This document shows positions 34,522 through 43,505 of a stretch of 64,000 nucleotides of DNA, one piece after another. The translations under genes were made by a program, and so were the position numbers. The notes under the pieces were generated by a model, which was not told where the DNA came from, searched no databases, and was given only the letters and a program-made list of their open reading frames with translations. Source of the DNA: an uncultured bacterium (lineage in GTDB: Bacteria; Cyanobacteriota; Vampirovibrionia; Gastranaerophilales; Gastranaerophilaceae); NCBI GenBank assembly GCA_949290355.1, contig CASERN010000011.1, positions 795,865 through 859,864 of the forward strand. The letters are read 5' to 3'. Within the stretch, counting starts at the first letter, position 1; each line of letters begins with the position of its first letter.

Positions 34522-35889
34522 ATGATGAACGTTCAAAACATAGTCGACAGAATCAGAGAAATCATGGAAGATGAAACTCTTGTTCAATTAAAAGAAGAAT
34601 TGAACAGTTATCATGTGGCAGATTTGGCTGATATTTTTCAAGAATTGAAACAGGAAGAAAGGCTTCAATGTTTTAAATTACTTGACTTAGAAAAAGCTGC
34701 CGATTTAATGGAATATTTGCCTCCACAAATGCAAGTTGAGCTTCTTGGTGATATTGATGAAAATTTAGCATCACAAATTCTTACTCAATTACCTCACGAC
34801 GCTGCTGCTGATGTATTGGGCGACATGGAGGAAGATGAAAGTGAAACTTACTTAGATAAGCTTCCACATAAGTTTTCTGAAGAAGTTAGAGAACTTTTAA
34901 CATATAACGAAGATACAGCCGGAGGTATCATGAATCCGGCAGTACTTACCGTTAATTCTGATATGAGCGTACAAGATGTACTAAACCACATTAGAATTAA
35001 AGCAGAACAAGATAATATGGAATTATATTATGTTTACGTAGTAGATAAACAAAATCACCTTTTAGGTGTTGTTTCATTAAGAAAACTTTTAACTTCTCCT
35101 ATCAATCAAAAAGTTGAAGATATAATGATTTCTGATATTGTAAAGTTGCATGTAGATGATTACAGCGATTTTATAATAGATGAATTTATGAAATATCAAT
35201 ATAATGCTCTACCTGTAGTCGACTTATATAACAGACTAAAAGGAATGATAACATGGGATGATGTTCATGACTTATTTGAAGAAGAAACAACAGAAGAAAT
35301 ATATCAATCTTCAGGTATTTCAACAGAAGTTGTAGATGAAGATGAAATTCTTTCCGGCAATGTTTTTAATGCAATTAGAGCAAGAACTCCTTGGCTTTTT
35401 ATAACATTAATCGGAGAATTTATAGCGGTTAATGTTGGGAATCATTTTGATCACACTTTACAAGCTTTACCAATAATTGCAATATTTATGCCACTTCTTG
35501 CAGGACTTGGCGGTAACATAGGAACACAAAGTATTACTCTTATGGTTAGAGGTCTTTCTACAGGTCAAGTTACATTAAACTCAGCGATCCACCATATAAT
35601 AAGAGAAACTTTTATAGGTCTTGTTATTGGTACAATTTTTGGAGTCCTAGTTACTTTTGTTACATGGGGATGGCAGCATAATATTGAATTAGGAGCAATT
35701 GTCGGGATTGCGATGGCAATAAACATGACAATGGCAACAATTATCGGTACATTTACACCATTTGCTTTAAAAGCAATCAAAGTAGATCCTGCAGTTGCAT
35801 CAGGCCCTGTTATTGCAACAACTATTGACGTACTAGGGTTAGCTATTTATTTCACTCTGGTATCAACATATTTAATCAAAGTAATGTAA
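34522..35889 (+). CDS. mgtE: Magnesium transporter MgtE
   Basis: 455 residues with the family order: N-terminal helical superfamily domain (about 1-125, ADLADIFQEL, AADLMEYLPP), a CBS pair (about 130-260), a plug helix and five membrane helices (about 285-455). GLGGNIGTQSITLMVRGL and the final IDVLGLAIYF are typical. It is a Mg-gated Mg channel of the inner membrane. Confidence 0.95.
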   Translation: MMNVQNIVDRIREIMEDETLVQLKEELNSYHVADLADIFQELKQEERLQCFKLLDLEKAADLMEYLPPQMQVELLGDIDENLASQILTQLPHDAAADVLGDMEEDESETYLDKLPHKFSEEVRELLTYNEDTAGGIMNPAVLTVNSDMSVQDVLNHIRIKAEQDNMELYYVYVVDKQNHLLGVVSLRKLLTSPINQKVEDIMISDIVKLHVDDYSDFIIDEFMKYQYNALPVVDLYNRLKGMITWDDVHDLFEEETTEEIYQSSGISTEVVDEDEILSGNVFNAIRARTPWLFITLIGEFIAVNVGNHFDHTLQALPIIAIFMPLLAGLGGNIGTQSITLMVRGLSTGQVTLNSAIHHIIRETFIGLVIGTIFGVLVTFVTWGWQHNIELGAIVGIAMAINMTMATIIGTFTPFALKAIKVDPAVASGPVIATTIDVLGLAIYFTLVSTYLIKVM

Positions 35890-35902
35890 AAAGGTAAGAA
35901 AA

Positions 35903-37234
35903 ATGACAAATCAAATACAAAGAAATAGAAGAGATTTAAGAAGAACACGTTCATTTGTTAGAAATGCTAGACAGGCAAGAGAAGAAAAGTCATCTTTTGC
36001 AAAAGTTTTAATTGGAATGATTATTGTATTTATAGGTGTTATTATGAGCATTTTCATTCTAGCAGATAATGAAAATTTCTTAGAGGATCATTTTGGAGAA
36101 GATTCTATAATTACAAAAATATTTCAAAAACTTACGCTAAGTAATAATAATAAAGAACATGCCGATTTCGCTCTACCTTTTGGATTAAGAAGACAAAACA
36201 TACTTTTCTTAGGCGTTGACGCAAGTGGAAATCCTAAAGATCTATGGACTGGAACAAGAACAGATACAATAATTCTTGTAAATGTTGACCCAAGGACAAA
36301 ATCAGTTAATGCTTTATCTATTCCTAGAGACAGCAAAGTTTATTTACCAGGAAACAATGGTGTAAACAAAATTAATGCAGCACATGCAATTGGCGGAATT
36401 GAAATGACTAAGAAAACTATTGAAGACACATTAGGTGTTCACATAGATAGGTATATAATGGTTCATGATGATGCTGTAAAAGAAATTGTTAATGCAATGG
36501 ATGGATTAGATGTTTATGTTGAAAAACCTATGCATTATAATGATTATTCAGGTAATTTACATATTAATTTTACCAAAGGAGAGCATCATTTGGATGGGCA
36601 ACAAGCAGTTGAATACTTAAGATTCAGACATGATGCATTGGGAGATATCGGAAGAACACAAAGACAACAATGGTTATTAAGAAGTCTTTTAACAAAAATG
36701 AAACAACCATCTACAATTACAAAAATCCCAGACATAATTTCTGTAGCGAAAAAATACATAAAAACAGATATGTCATTTTATGAAATGTCCCAATACGCAG
36801 CTCTTGCAAAACATATAGATATGGACAAAATTGAAATAGCAATGCTCCCTGGAGCTCCAAATCAAAAAGGTTACATAAGTTATTGGATTTTGGATCCTGA
36901 AAAAACTCAAGAAGTTATAAATAGAGTTATATACAGAGATAAACAACATTTTGACGAGACAACACCAATGACAGCAGCAGTTTTATCATCTGATCCAGCT
37001 AAAGGACAGCAAATGAGTCAGAATCTAAAAGATGCTGGTATTGATGTCAAATGTACAGGCAAATCAACAAGATCTCATTCTCAATTTATTGCTCATTCCA
37101 GCAATGTTACAAATGAATATTACAACTGGCTCAAAAAGAAAAATGAAGCATTTGGAGGATTACAATTTGTGTATGACCCCGTAAATTACCAGTGCGGAGA
37201 AACAGATTTTACGATTATTTTATCGGGGAATTAA
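35903..37234 (+). CDS. LytR-CpsA-Psr family protein with LytR_C domain
   Basis: 443 residues. A basic N-terminal tail is followed by one membrane helix (about 34-54) and the LCP catalytic domain: NILFLGVDAS, TRTDTIILVNVDP, LSIPRDSKVYLPG, NKINAAHAIGG and a late RFRHDALGDIGRTQRQQ. These enzymes attach glycopolymers to peptidoglycan from lipid carriers. The C-terminal LytR_C domain starts near residue 355. It fits with wecB and the phosphohexomutase as envelope glycan genes. AAAAGG precedes the ATG, 13 bp after mgtE. Confidence 0.93.
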   Translation: MTNQIQRNRRDLRRTRSFVRNARQAREEKSSFAKVLIGMIIVFIGVIMSIFILADNENFLEDHFGEDSIITKIFQKLTLSNNNKEHADFALPFGLRRQNILFLGVDASGNPKDLWTGTRTDTIILVNVDPRTKSVNALSIPRDSKVYLPGNNGVNKINAAHAIGGIEMTKKTIEDTLGVHIDRYIMVHDDAVKEIVNAMDGLDVYVEKPMHYNDYSGNLHINFTKGEHHLDGQQAVEYLRFRHDALGDIGRTQRQQWLLRSLLTKMKQPSTITKIPDIISVAKKYIKTDMSFYEMSQYAALAKHIDMDKIEIAMLPGAPNQKGYISYWILDPEKTQEVINRVIYRDKQHFDETTPMTAAVLSSDPAKGQQMSQNLKDAGIDVKCTGKSTRSHSQFIAHSSNVTNEYYNWLKKKNEAFGGLQFVYDPVNYQCGETDFTIILSGN

Positions 37235-37249
37235 TGTTCCCCGTTTTTT
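37224..37249 (+). terminator. Terminator overlapping the LCP gene end
   Basis: CGGGGAA (37224-37230) pairs with TTCCCCG (37237-37243), followed by T6. The tRNA begins at the next base. Confidence 0.85.
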
Positions 37250-37323
37250 GTGCCTGTAGCTCAGCTGGATAGAGTGTTTCCCTCCGAAGGAAAAGGTCGT
37301 GCGTTCGAATCGCATCAGGCACA
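37250..37323 (+). tRNA. tRNA-Arg (CCG)
   Basis: A 74-nt cloverleaf: acceptor GTGCCTG/CAGGCAC, D-arm GCTC..GAGT, anticodon stem TTTCC/GGAAA around loop CTCCGAA (anticodon CCG), T-arm with TTCGAAT, discriminator A. CCA is not encoded. Confidence 0.95.
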
Positions 37324-37421
37324 ATTATATACACATAACTATAAATTTATTCAAGAATTAATTTTGTGATATAATAATAATGGTTGACAGCTGGTTTTTT
37401 ATAAATCAAATACATAAAATT

Positions 37422-37495
37422 GGCTTCGTAGCTCAGCAGGATAGAGCAGCGGTTTCCTAAACCGAAGATCGCGCGTTCGAATCGCGCCGGGGCCA
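37422..37495 (+). tRNA. tRNA-Arg (CCT)
   Basis: A 74-nt cloverleaf: acceptor GGCTTCG/CGGGGCC with G-U pairs, D-arm GCTC..GAGC, anticodon loop TTCCTAA (anticodon CCT), T-arm GCGCG TTCGAAT CGCGC, discriminator A. One pair at the top of the anticodon stem (27-43) is a mismatch. TATAAT at 37370-37375 could drive it. Confidence 0.93.
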
Positions 37496-37544
37496 ATTTT
37501 TATTATAAAAAACACTAAAAATATAAAAAAATACTAAGCTAAAA

Positions 37545-37868
37545 TTATAAATTTATTATATCATTATGAATTTTATATAGAAGTTGTAAATGTTTATCAT
37601 CAGAATAGTTAATCATTTTTTTAAATTCTTCTTTTATATAATTTCCATCTTTTAAACTATCAAAATCAAAAAATTCTTTTATTTCAACATTTAATGCAAT
37701 TGCAATTCTTTCCAGAGTTTCAATTGATGGATAAGAACCTGCTATTTCAAGCTTTGAAATGTGCTTAGTATCCCTATCAATTAATTCAGCGAGCTTTTCT
37801 TGCGTTAAACCCCGACTTTTTCTTAATTGTTTTAACCTTATAGCTAATAATTCTTTTGTATTCTTCAT
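37545..37868 (-). CDS. XRE-family transcriptional regulator
   Basis: 107 residues. The N-terminal helix-turn-helix of the Cro/CI type spans about residues 6-62 (RLKQLRKSRGLTQEKLAELIDRD, ISKLEIAGSYPS); a short helical tail follows. ATG 37868 is chosen over 37904 because AAGG lies upstream. Divergent from the GT2-DUF616 gene and directly behind the two tRNA-Arg genes. Confidence 0.9.
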   Translation of the reverse strand: MKNTKELLAIRLKQLRKSRGLTQEKLAELIDRDTKHISKLEIAGSYPSIETLERIAIALNVEIKEFFDFDSLKDGNYIKEEFKKMINYSDDKHLQLLYKIHNDIINL

Positions 37869-38011
37869 AATAATACCTTTTAAATAATAAGAAGTATTTG
37901 ACAAAAATAAAACATCATGAAATAATTACTTTTAATAAATAAAGTATCATATTATTAGTACTTTTTCTAAAAATACTCATTTAAAGATTATAATATAGGG
38001 AAGAAAATATA

Positions 38012-39604
38012 ATGAAAAAGATATGCGTTATAATCCCAGTATTCAATGCATTAAAAGAAACAAAAGCATGTATTAAAAGTATTTTAAAAAATTTTGATTT
38101 TAACTGTGGAGAAATTATAATTGCAGATGATCATTCAAGTAAAAAAACAGAAATATTTCTGAAAAAAATTTGTAATAAACATTCTGGAAAATTAACATTA
38201 TATAGAAATAAAGAAAATCTAGGTTACATAAAAAATTGTAATAATGCAATAAAAAAAACAAGTGCAGAGATAATTGTTTTACTTAATAGCGACTGTAAAA
38301 TTCCTGAAAATTTTACAAGCAAAATAATAGAATGCTTTGACTCAAATCCAAATATTATTACAGCATCTCCAATTGCATCAAATAGTGCAAATTATTTTAT
38401 ACCAAAAGTTTTCCCATCAAAACTAATAAATAATATATTATCTTCTCAAAAACCTATGTATCCAGAATTAAACAACTCTGAGGGTTTTTGTTTTTGTATA
38501 AGAAAATCATTTATTGACAAATATGGTTTATTTGATGAAATTTATGGACAGGGATATTATGAAGAAGTTGATTTTTGTTTAAAAGTACACAAAGCAAATA
38601 AAAAATGTGTGCTTATTGATAATCTTTATGTAAATCATAAAAGGAATTGTAGTTTTGGTAGTAAAAGAAAAAAATTAATGGCCAAGAATATAAAAATTTT
38701 CTACAACAAATGGGGTAAAGCAATATATAAAAATGCACTAAATTCAACAACAATTAAAGATATTATAAATAAAAAATTTGGTAAATTTAGTATTATTCCA
38801 CTAATTGGGCTAAAAATAAATTATATCATGACTAGACCTAATAGGCTTACTACACTTAAAAATATATTTACAACAATTCCAAAACATAAAAAAAATACAA
38901 AAGTTATTTATACTTGTATATCTGGGGAATATGACTTTATGCCTATAATACAGACATATTATGCAAAAGACTGGAGATATATTTGTTTTACAAATAACAA
39001 AAAATTGCTCAAATACAAACACATTGGAATGTGGGAAATAAAAAAAATGGAATTTAATAAACTTGATAATACAAGAAATGCAAGATGGCATAAATTACAT
39101 CCTGACATATTATTTCCGGATAGTGATGAAAGTATATGGATTGATGCAAATATTGATATTTTAACCGATAAACTTTTCACAATAATTAATAGTAGGAATT
39201 CTGATATTTTGATTCCAAGTCATAATTTAAGAGATTGCATATATGAAGAATTAGAAACAGTAAAACAAATGAATTTAGATAATTATGAAATTTTAGAAAA
39301 AGTTAAAAATTATTTAATTGAAAATAATATGCCTAAAAATTATGGATTGAATGAAACAAACATAGTATATAGAAAACATAATACACCAAAAAATAAAAAA
39401 ATTATGGAAGAATGGTGGAATATGATTGAAAATTATTCAAAAAGGGATCAATTATCTCTATCATACATTCTATGGAAAAATAACATATCTGTAAATAATT
39501 TATCTATAGATAATACTCGTATTGATATAGAAAATTTCAACATTTATAGTCATAATTTACAAAATACAATTCAAGGTAAAATTTTGAAACTGCTATTTTG
39601 TTAA
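38012..39604 (+). CDS. Glycosyltransferase family 2 fused to a DUF616 (TOD1/MUCI70-like) domain
   Basis: 530 residues. Residues 1-240 are a GT2 domain (VIIPVFNALKETKACIKSIL, LLNSDCKIP, GYYEEVDFCLKVHKAN). Residues about 290-520 match DUF616 (TCISGEYDFMPIIQ, WRYICFTNN, KLHPDILFPDSDESIWIDANIDI). Both halves are sugar-transfer domains, so the protein may add two residues to one acceptor, probably a surface glycan. Codon use is even more A/T-biased than the neighbours. It lies next to tRNA genes and an XRE regulator, so acquisition by transfer is possible. Confidence 0.8.
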   Translation: MKKICVIIPVFNALKETKACIKSILKNFDFNCGEIIIADDHSSKKTEIFLKKICNKHSGKLTLYRNKENLGYIKNCNNAIKKTSAEIIVLLNSDCKIPENFTSKIIECFDSNPNIITASPIASNSANYFIPKVFPSKLINNILSSQKPMYPELNNSEGFCFCIRKSFIDKYGLFDEIYGQGYYEEVDFCLKVHKANKKCVLIDNLYVNHKRNCSFGSKRKKLMAKNIKIFYNKWGKAIYKNALNSTTIKDIINKKFGKFSIIPLIGLKINYIMTRPNRLTTLKNIFTTIPKHKKNTKVIYTCISGEYDFMPIIQTYYAKDWRYICFTNNKKLLKYKHIGMWEIKKMEFNKLDNTRNARWHKLHPDILFPDSDESIWIDANIDILTDKLFTIINSRNSDILIPSHNLRDCIYEELETVKQMNLDNYEILEKVKNYLIENNMPKNYGLNETNIVYRKHNTPKNKKIMEEWWNMIENYSKRDQLSLSYILWKNNISVNNLSIDNTRIDIENFNIYSHNLQNTIQGKILKLLFC

Positions 39605-39630
39605 TACAAACAAATATCATGTAATAGGAT

Positions 39631-40932
39631 TTAAAATACAGCAACAGCTAACAACGCAAATAAAATTAAAGGGATATTATAATGTAAAAATGTCGGGATA
39701 CAAGTGTCTTTTATATGATCATGCTGTCCATCAACATTCAAACCTGCAGTAGGACCTAAAGTTGTACCTGAAGCAGGAGATCCAGCATCTCCTAAAGCTG
39801 CAGCAGCTGCAAATACAACAATGGCTTCCATTGGAGTAAAATGCAAATGAATAAATATTGGAACGAAAAGAACAGCCAAAATCGGGATTGTTCCAAAAGA
39901 AGTTCCAATACCAATTGTAATAAACAAACCGACAACAAGCATTAAAAATGCTGCTAATAGTTTTGATCCCATCATAAAAGGAATCAAAGCACTTACAAGA
40001 GAATCTATTCCTCCTGTAGACTTTAAAACTCCAGCAAACCCAGCAGCTACAAGCATTACAAAAGCGACATATCCCATTAAACCAATACCTTCATTGATCA
40101 AAATATCCATTTTTTCAGGATTAATAGCTCTTGTTCCAAAAATTATTGTCAAACCTATTAAAGCTCCTAAAGGCAAAGATTTTGTCCACAACTGTACTGC
40201 TAGAGTTGCAATAGCTGCAAGTAATGTTATGTAATGACTTCCCGTAAATCTTAGGGAACGACGTCTTTCTTCTCGGAATTGAACATTTTCATATTCTCTC
40301 GGTTTTCGATAAGATACAAATACTGCCCACAAAAGTCCACAAAACAAGCCTAATCCAAGTATCCAAACAGATTGCCAAACATCATTCACAGACACTTTCA
40401 TCCCATTTAATGTCATATTATCAGCTAACAATCTTTGAAAAATCAAGCCAAATCCTGCTGGAAATACAATATAAGGGGTTACAAGCCCGAAAGCTAGTGC
40501 ACAAGCAACAGCTCTTCTATCAAGTTTTAATTTATTCATTACTGAAATCAAAGGGGGAATAATTACAGGAATAAATGCAATATGGACAGGTATTAAATTT
40601 TGAGAGGCACAAGCTAATAGAGTTAAAATTAATAACAATACAAATTTATTATTTTTAATTAATAAACTTATTCTCTTAGCTAAAACATCCGCTAACCCTG
40701 TATGAGCCATTGCTGCAGCGAAAGTCCCAAGTAAAATATAACTTAGAGCAGTTTCACTATTTTGTCCCATACCGCTTATAAATACATCCATAATTTGTCC
40801 GGCATGCATGCCTGAGACCTTGCCTGCAACTATAGCTGAAATTATAAGAGCCAAAAGAACATTTACTCTTGCAAGGCAAAGTATACACAATAAAATTACT
40901 GATACAATAATAGGATTTAATAAAAATTCCAT
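39631..40932 (-). CDS. Na+/H+ antiporter family protein (YuiF-like)
   Basis: 433 residues with 10-12 hydrophobic segments and the repeated ion-binding-like stretches LVTPYIVFPAGFG and ALGDAGSPASGTTLGPTAGLN. It belongs to the ion transporter superfamily, probably exchanging Na+ or taking up an amino acid. ATG 40932 is preferred over a GTG at 40944, which lies inside thyX. It starts 4 bp after the thyX stop and has no ribosome-binding site, so translation is probably coupled. Confidence 0.83.
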   Translation of the reverse strand: MEFLLNPIIVSVILLCILCLARVNVLLALIISAIVAGKVSGMHAGQIMDVFISGMGQNSETALSYILLGTFAAAMAHTGLADVLAKRISLLIKNNKFVLLLILTLLACASQNLIPVHIAFIPVIIPPLISVMNKLKLDRRAVACALAFGLVTPYIVFPAGFGLIFQRLLADNMTLNGMKVSVNDVWQSVWILGLGLFCGLLWAVFVSYRKPREYENVQFREERRRSLRFTGSHYITLLAAIATLAVQLWTKSLPLGALIGLTIIFGTRAINPEKMDILINEGIGLMGYVAFVMLVAAGFAGVLKSTGGIDSLVSALIPFMMGSKLLAAFLMLVVGLFITIGIGTSFGTIPILAVLFVPIFIHLHFTPMEAIVVFAAAAALGDAGSPASGTTLGPTAGLNVDGQHDHIKDTCIPTFLHYNIPLILFALLAVAVF

Positions 40933-40936
40933 AATT

Positions 40937-41632
40937 TTATACACTTAATTTTGGTTTTCTTCCACAGGATTTATCTTCATCACAAAAACCTAATCGCTCA
41001 CATTTAGGAACAAGATATGGTTTTAACCAAGGTTCCTCTTTCACGAGTTCGTCGCACATCATTTTTACGAGTGTACGAATTTCATACTGTGCTCGTGTAC
41101 ACAATCGTAAATTAGCAAGATGAATCATTTCTCTTAAATTTAAACTTGCAACCATAGAGCTTGCTGCAGCATTTGGAAGCACAAATCTAGCATCTTCTGC
41201 AGGAATACCAGCATCGACAAATTCTTGATACTGAGCTGATATCTTAGACATAAAATCGACAAACTTATTTTTTAACTCTGGATCTTTTTCTATTGTTGGA
41301 GGAATTATATAGTCGAATTGACCTTTTTCTTTTACATATCTTTGAGACTTTTGAGAAAAAGACATATGTCTATGCCTTACTAACTGATGAGTACAAGCTC
41401 TTGAAACATTTGAGATTGCAAAGCTTATTTGGATATGTTCTATTGTTGAATAATGACCTGAAGAAATTACTCTTTCTATTAGTTTCAACATTTTGTCTTT
41501 ATCATCAGTACTATTATATATATTAATTGGAGAATCTGCACTATAACAAGTTCTACAAGCTGTATATACTGTTTTAAGCATATTTTCCGGTTTTGAAATT
41601 AAATTTACAACAGGTTTGTTATTCTCTGACAT
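40937..41632 (-). CDS. thyX: FAD-dependent thymidylate synthase
   Basis: 231 residues. The ThyX signature RHRx7S is Arg86-His87-Arg88 with Ser96 (RHRHMSFSQKSQRY). It makes dTMP from dUMP using flavin and methylenetetrahydrofolate, independent of ThyA. AAGGGA lies about 10 nt upstream of the ATG. Confidence 0.96.
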   Translation of the reverse strand: MSENNKPVVNLISKPENMLKTVYTACRTCYSADSPINIYNSTDDKDKMLKLIERVISSGHYSTIEHIQISFAISNVSRACTHQLVRHRHMSFSQKSQRYVKEKGQFDYIIPPTIEKDPELKNKFVDFMSKISAQYQEFVDAGIPAEDARFVLPNAAASSMVASLNLREMIHLANLRLCTRAQYEIRTLVKMMCDELVKEEPWLKPYLVPKCERLGFCDEDKSCGRKPKLSV

Positions 41633-41757
41633 AATTATTATCCCTTCTACTAAATCAACGTAACAATTATATCATTTTTTTTCAATTAAGCCATAATGTA
41701 AATTTTTCTTATTAGTTAATAATAAAAGATAATTTTTGTATAAAAAAAGCAACATTA

Positions 41758-41786
41758 TTGACCGAATATACTAATAGTGCAATAAT
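41758..41786 (+). promoter_or_regulatory. Leaderless promoter of the sugar-permease pair
   Basis: TTGACC (41758-41763), 17-bp spacer, AATAAT (41781-41786), then 6 nt to ATG 41793. The best complete example of the pattern together with the uvrB promoter. Confidence 0.6.
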
Positions 41787-41792
41787 AAACTT

Positions 41793-42665
41793 ATGTTTAA
41801 ATATTACGGCAAATATACACCATATTTATTTATTCTACCTGCAGCTGTTGTTTTGGTAATATTCTTTTTTATTCCGTTTTTCCAAACATTTTTATTAAGT
41901 TTTTTGGATTATTCAAAAAATATATATTCTCCAACATTCATAGGTATAGATAATTATATAAAATTACTGCATAATCCTATATTTTACAAAGTTTTATGGA
42001 ATACATTTATTTACCTTTTTGTTGCAGTGCCTATTCTTGTAATATTTCCATTATTTTTGGCAATTTTAATTAATCAAAAAATTAGAGGCGTTACAATATA
42101 TAAAATTTTAATATATTTACCGGTAATAGTTTCAATAGTCGTTGCAGCTATAGCATTTAAATGGTTGTATGCAGATGAAGGAGTTTTGAATTATCTTGTA
42201 ACCTTGTTTGGATTTAATCCAATAGGATGGTTAACTGATCCTAACTTTGCACTTTATTCTGTTATCATCGTAACTATATGGAAAGGTATAGGATATTACA
42301 TGATAATCTATCTCGCAGCTTTAATGAGTGTCCCCAAAGAATTATATGAAGCATGCGATATTGATGGAGCAAGTTTTTTTACCAAACATCTCACAGTTAC
42401 GATTCCTCATATTATGCCTACAATTGCACTAGTATCAACTATAAGTGCAATTTCTGCAATGAAAGTTTTTGCAGAAATATATGTAATGACCAAAGGTGGA
42501 CCTTTAAATTCCAGCAAAACAATAGTTTATTACATATATGAAAGAGCTTTTGAAAATTTGGATTTAGGCTTTGCATCTGCTATGGCTGTTGTTTTACTTG
42601 TAATTGTAATGATATTTTCTTTAATTAATATTTTATGCTTTGAAAGGAATAAATATCAGCTATGA
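41793..42665 (+). CDS. Sugar ABC transporter permease (MalF/UgpA type)
   Basis: 290 residues, six membrane helices, EAA loop EACDIDGASFFTKHLTVTIP. Similar in layout to the orphan permease at 5590. It overlaps the next gene by 4 bp (ATGA), so the two form one heterodimeric channel. The binding protein and ATPase are elsewhere. Confidence 0.92.
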   Translation: MFKYYGKYTPYLFILPAAVVLVIFFFIPFFQTFLLSFLDYSKNIYSPTFIGIDNYIKLLHNPIFYKVLWNTFIYLFVAVPILVIFPLFLAILINQKIRGVTIYKILIYLPVIVSIVVAAIAFKWLYADEGVLNYLVTLFGFNPIGWLTDPNFALYSVIIVTIWKGIGYYMIIYLAALMSVPKELYEACDIDGASFFTKHLTVTIPHIMPTIALVSTISAISAMKVFAEIYVMTKGGPLNSSKTIVYYIYERAFENLDLGFASAMAVVLLVIVMIFSLINILCFERNKYQL

Positions 42666-43504
42666 GAAAGTTTTTAGAAAAATTATCTACACATACTATA
42701 TTAATATTTGTTTCTTTACTATCTATTTTCCCATTTATATGGCTAATTTCCACATCATTAAAAGGAAATTCGGAAAATATCTTTGCTTACCCTCCGCAAA
42801 TAATACCTTCTGACTTTACGTGGACAAACTATATTGGAGTTTGGGGAAAGGTAGATTTTATAGGATATTTTGTAAACAGTATGATTGTTGCCGGAGGAAC
42901 AGTACTACTAAATTTAATTTTATCCTCAATGGCAGGGTATCCACTTGCAAGAATGCAATTTAAAGGTAAAAAATTCACATTCTTTGCGATTCTTGCGACT
43001 ATTATGATACCTTTTCAAGCAATAATGCTTCCAGTATACCTAATAACATTAAAACTACACTTGATAGATACTGTCAATAATTTTGCAGGATATATAGGAT
43101 TAATAATGCCTTTTGCGGTTAGTGCGTTCGGGATATTCTTGATGCGTCAAGCTTTTCTAGGAATACCTAAAGAAATGGAAGAAGCGGCAATAGTTGATGG
43201 ATGCAATACTTTCCAACTTTTTATAAAAGTACTTTTACCAATGGTAAAGCCATCACTTGCAGTCCTTGCAATATTTACATTTATTGGTTCTTGGGGAGAA
43301 TTTTTATGGCCAAGTATTGTTCTTACTAAAGAAGCAATGTACACACTACCAGTAGGGGTTAATAACTTACAAGGGATGTTCAGCTCAAACTGGAGATTTA
43401 TTGCTGCAGGATCAATTCTGTCTACAATTCCAATTTTAATATTCTTCCTTGCAATGCAAAGATATTTTATATCAGGCGAAAATGAAGGTGCAGTAAAAGG
43501 ATAA
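42662..43504 (+). CDS. Sugar ABC transporter permease (MalG/UgpE type)
   Basis: 280 residues, six membrane helices, the family N-terminal ISTSLKG motif and EAA loop EAAIVDGCNTFQLFIKVLLP. Second half of the importer channel. It ends 1 bp before the convergent MFS gene. Confidence 0.92.
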   Translation: MRKFLEKLSTHTILIFVSLLSIFPFIWLISTSLKGNSENIFAYPPQIIPSDFTWTNYIGVWGKVDFIGYFVNSMIVAGGTVLLNLILSSMAGYPLARMQFKGKKFTFFAILATIMIPFQAIMLPVYLITLKLHLIDTVNNFAGYIGLIMPFAVSAFGIFLMRQAFLGIPKEMEEAAIVDGCNTFQLFIKVLLPMVKPSLAVLAIFTFIGSWGEFLWPSIVLTKEAMYTLPVGVNNLQGMFSSNWRFIAAGSILSTIPILIFFLAMQRYFISGENEGAVKG

Positions 43505-43505
43505 A

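Noticed and set aside
37224-39604. Integrated element bounded by tRNA attachment repeats
   Set aside because: I see no integrase and no copy of a tRNA 3' end downstream; only composition and context hint at transfer.
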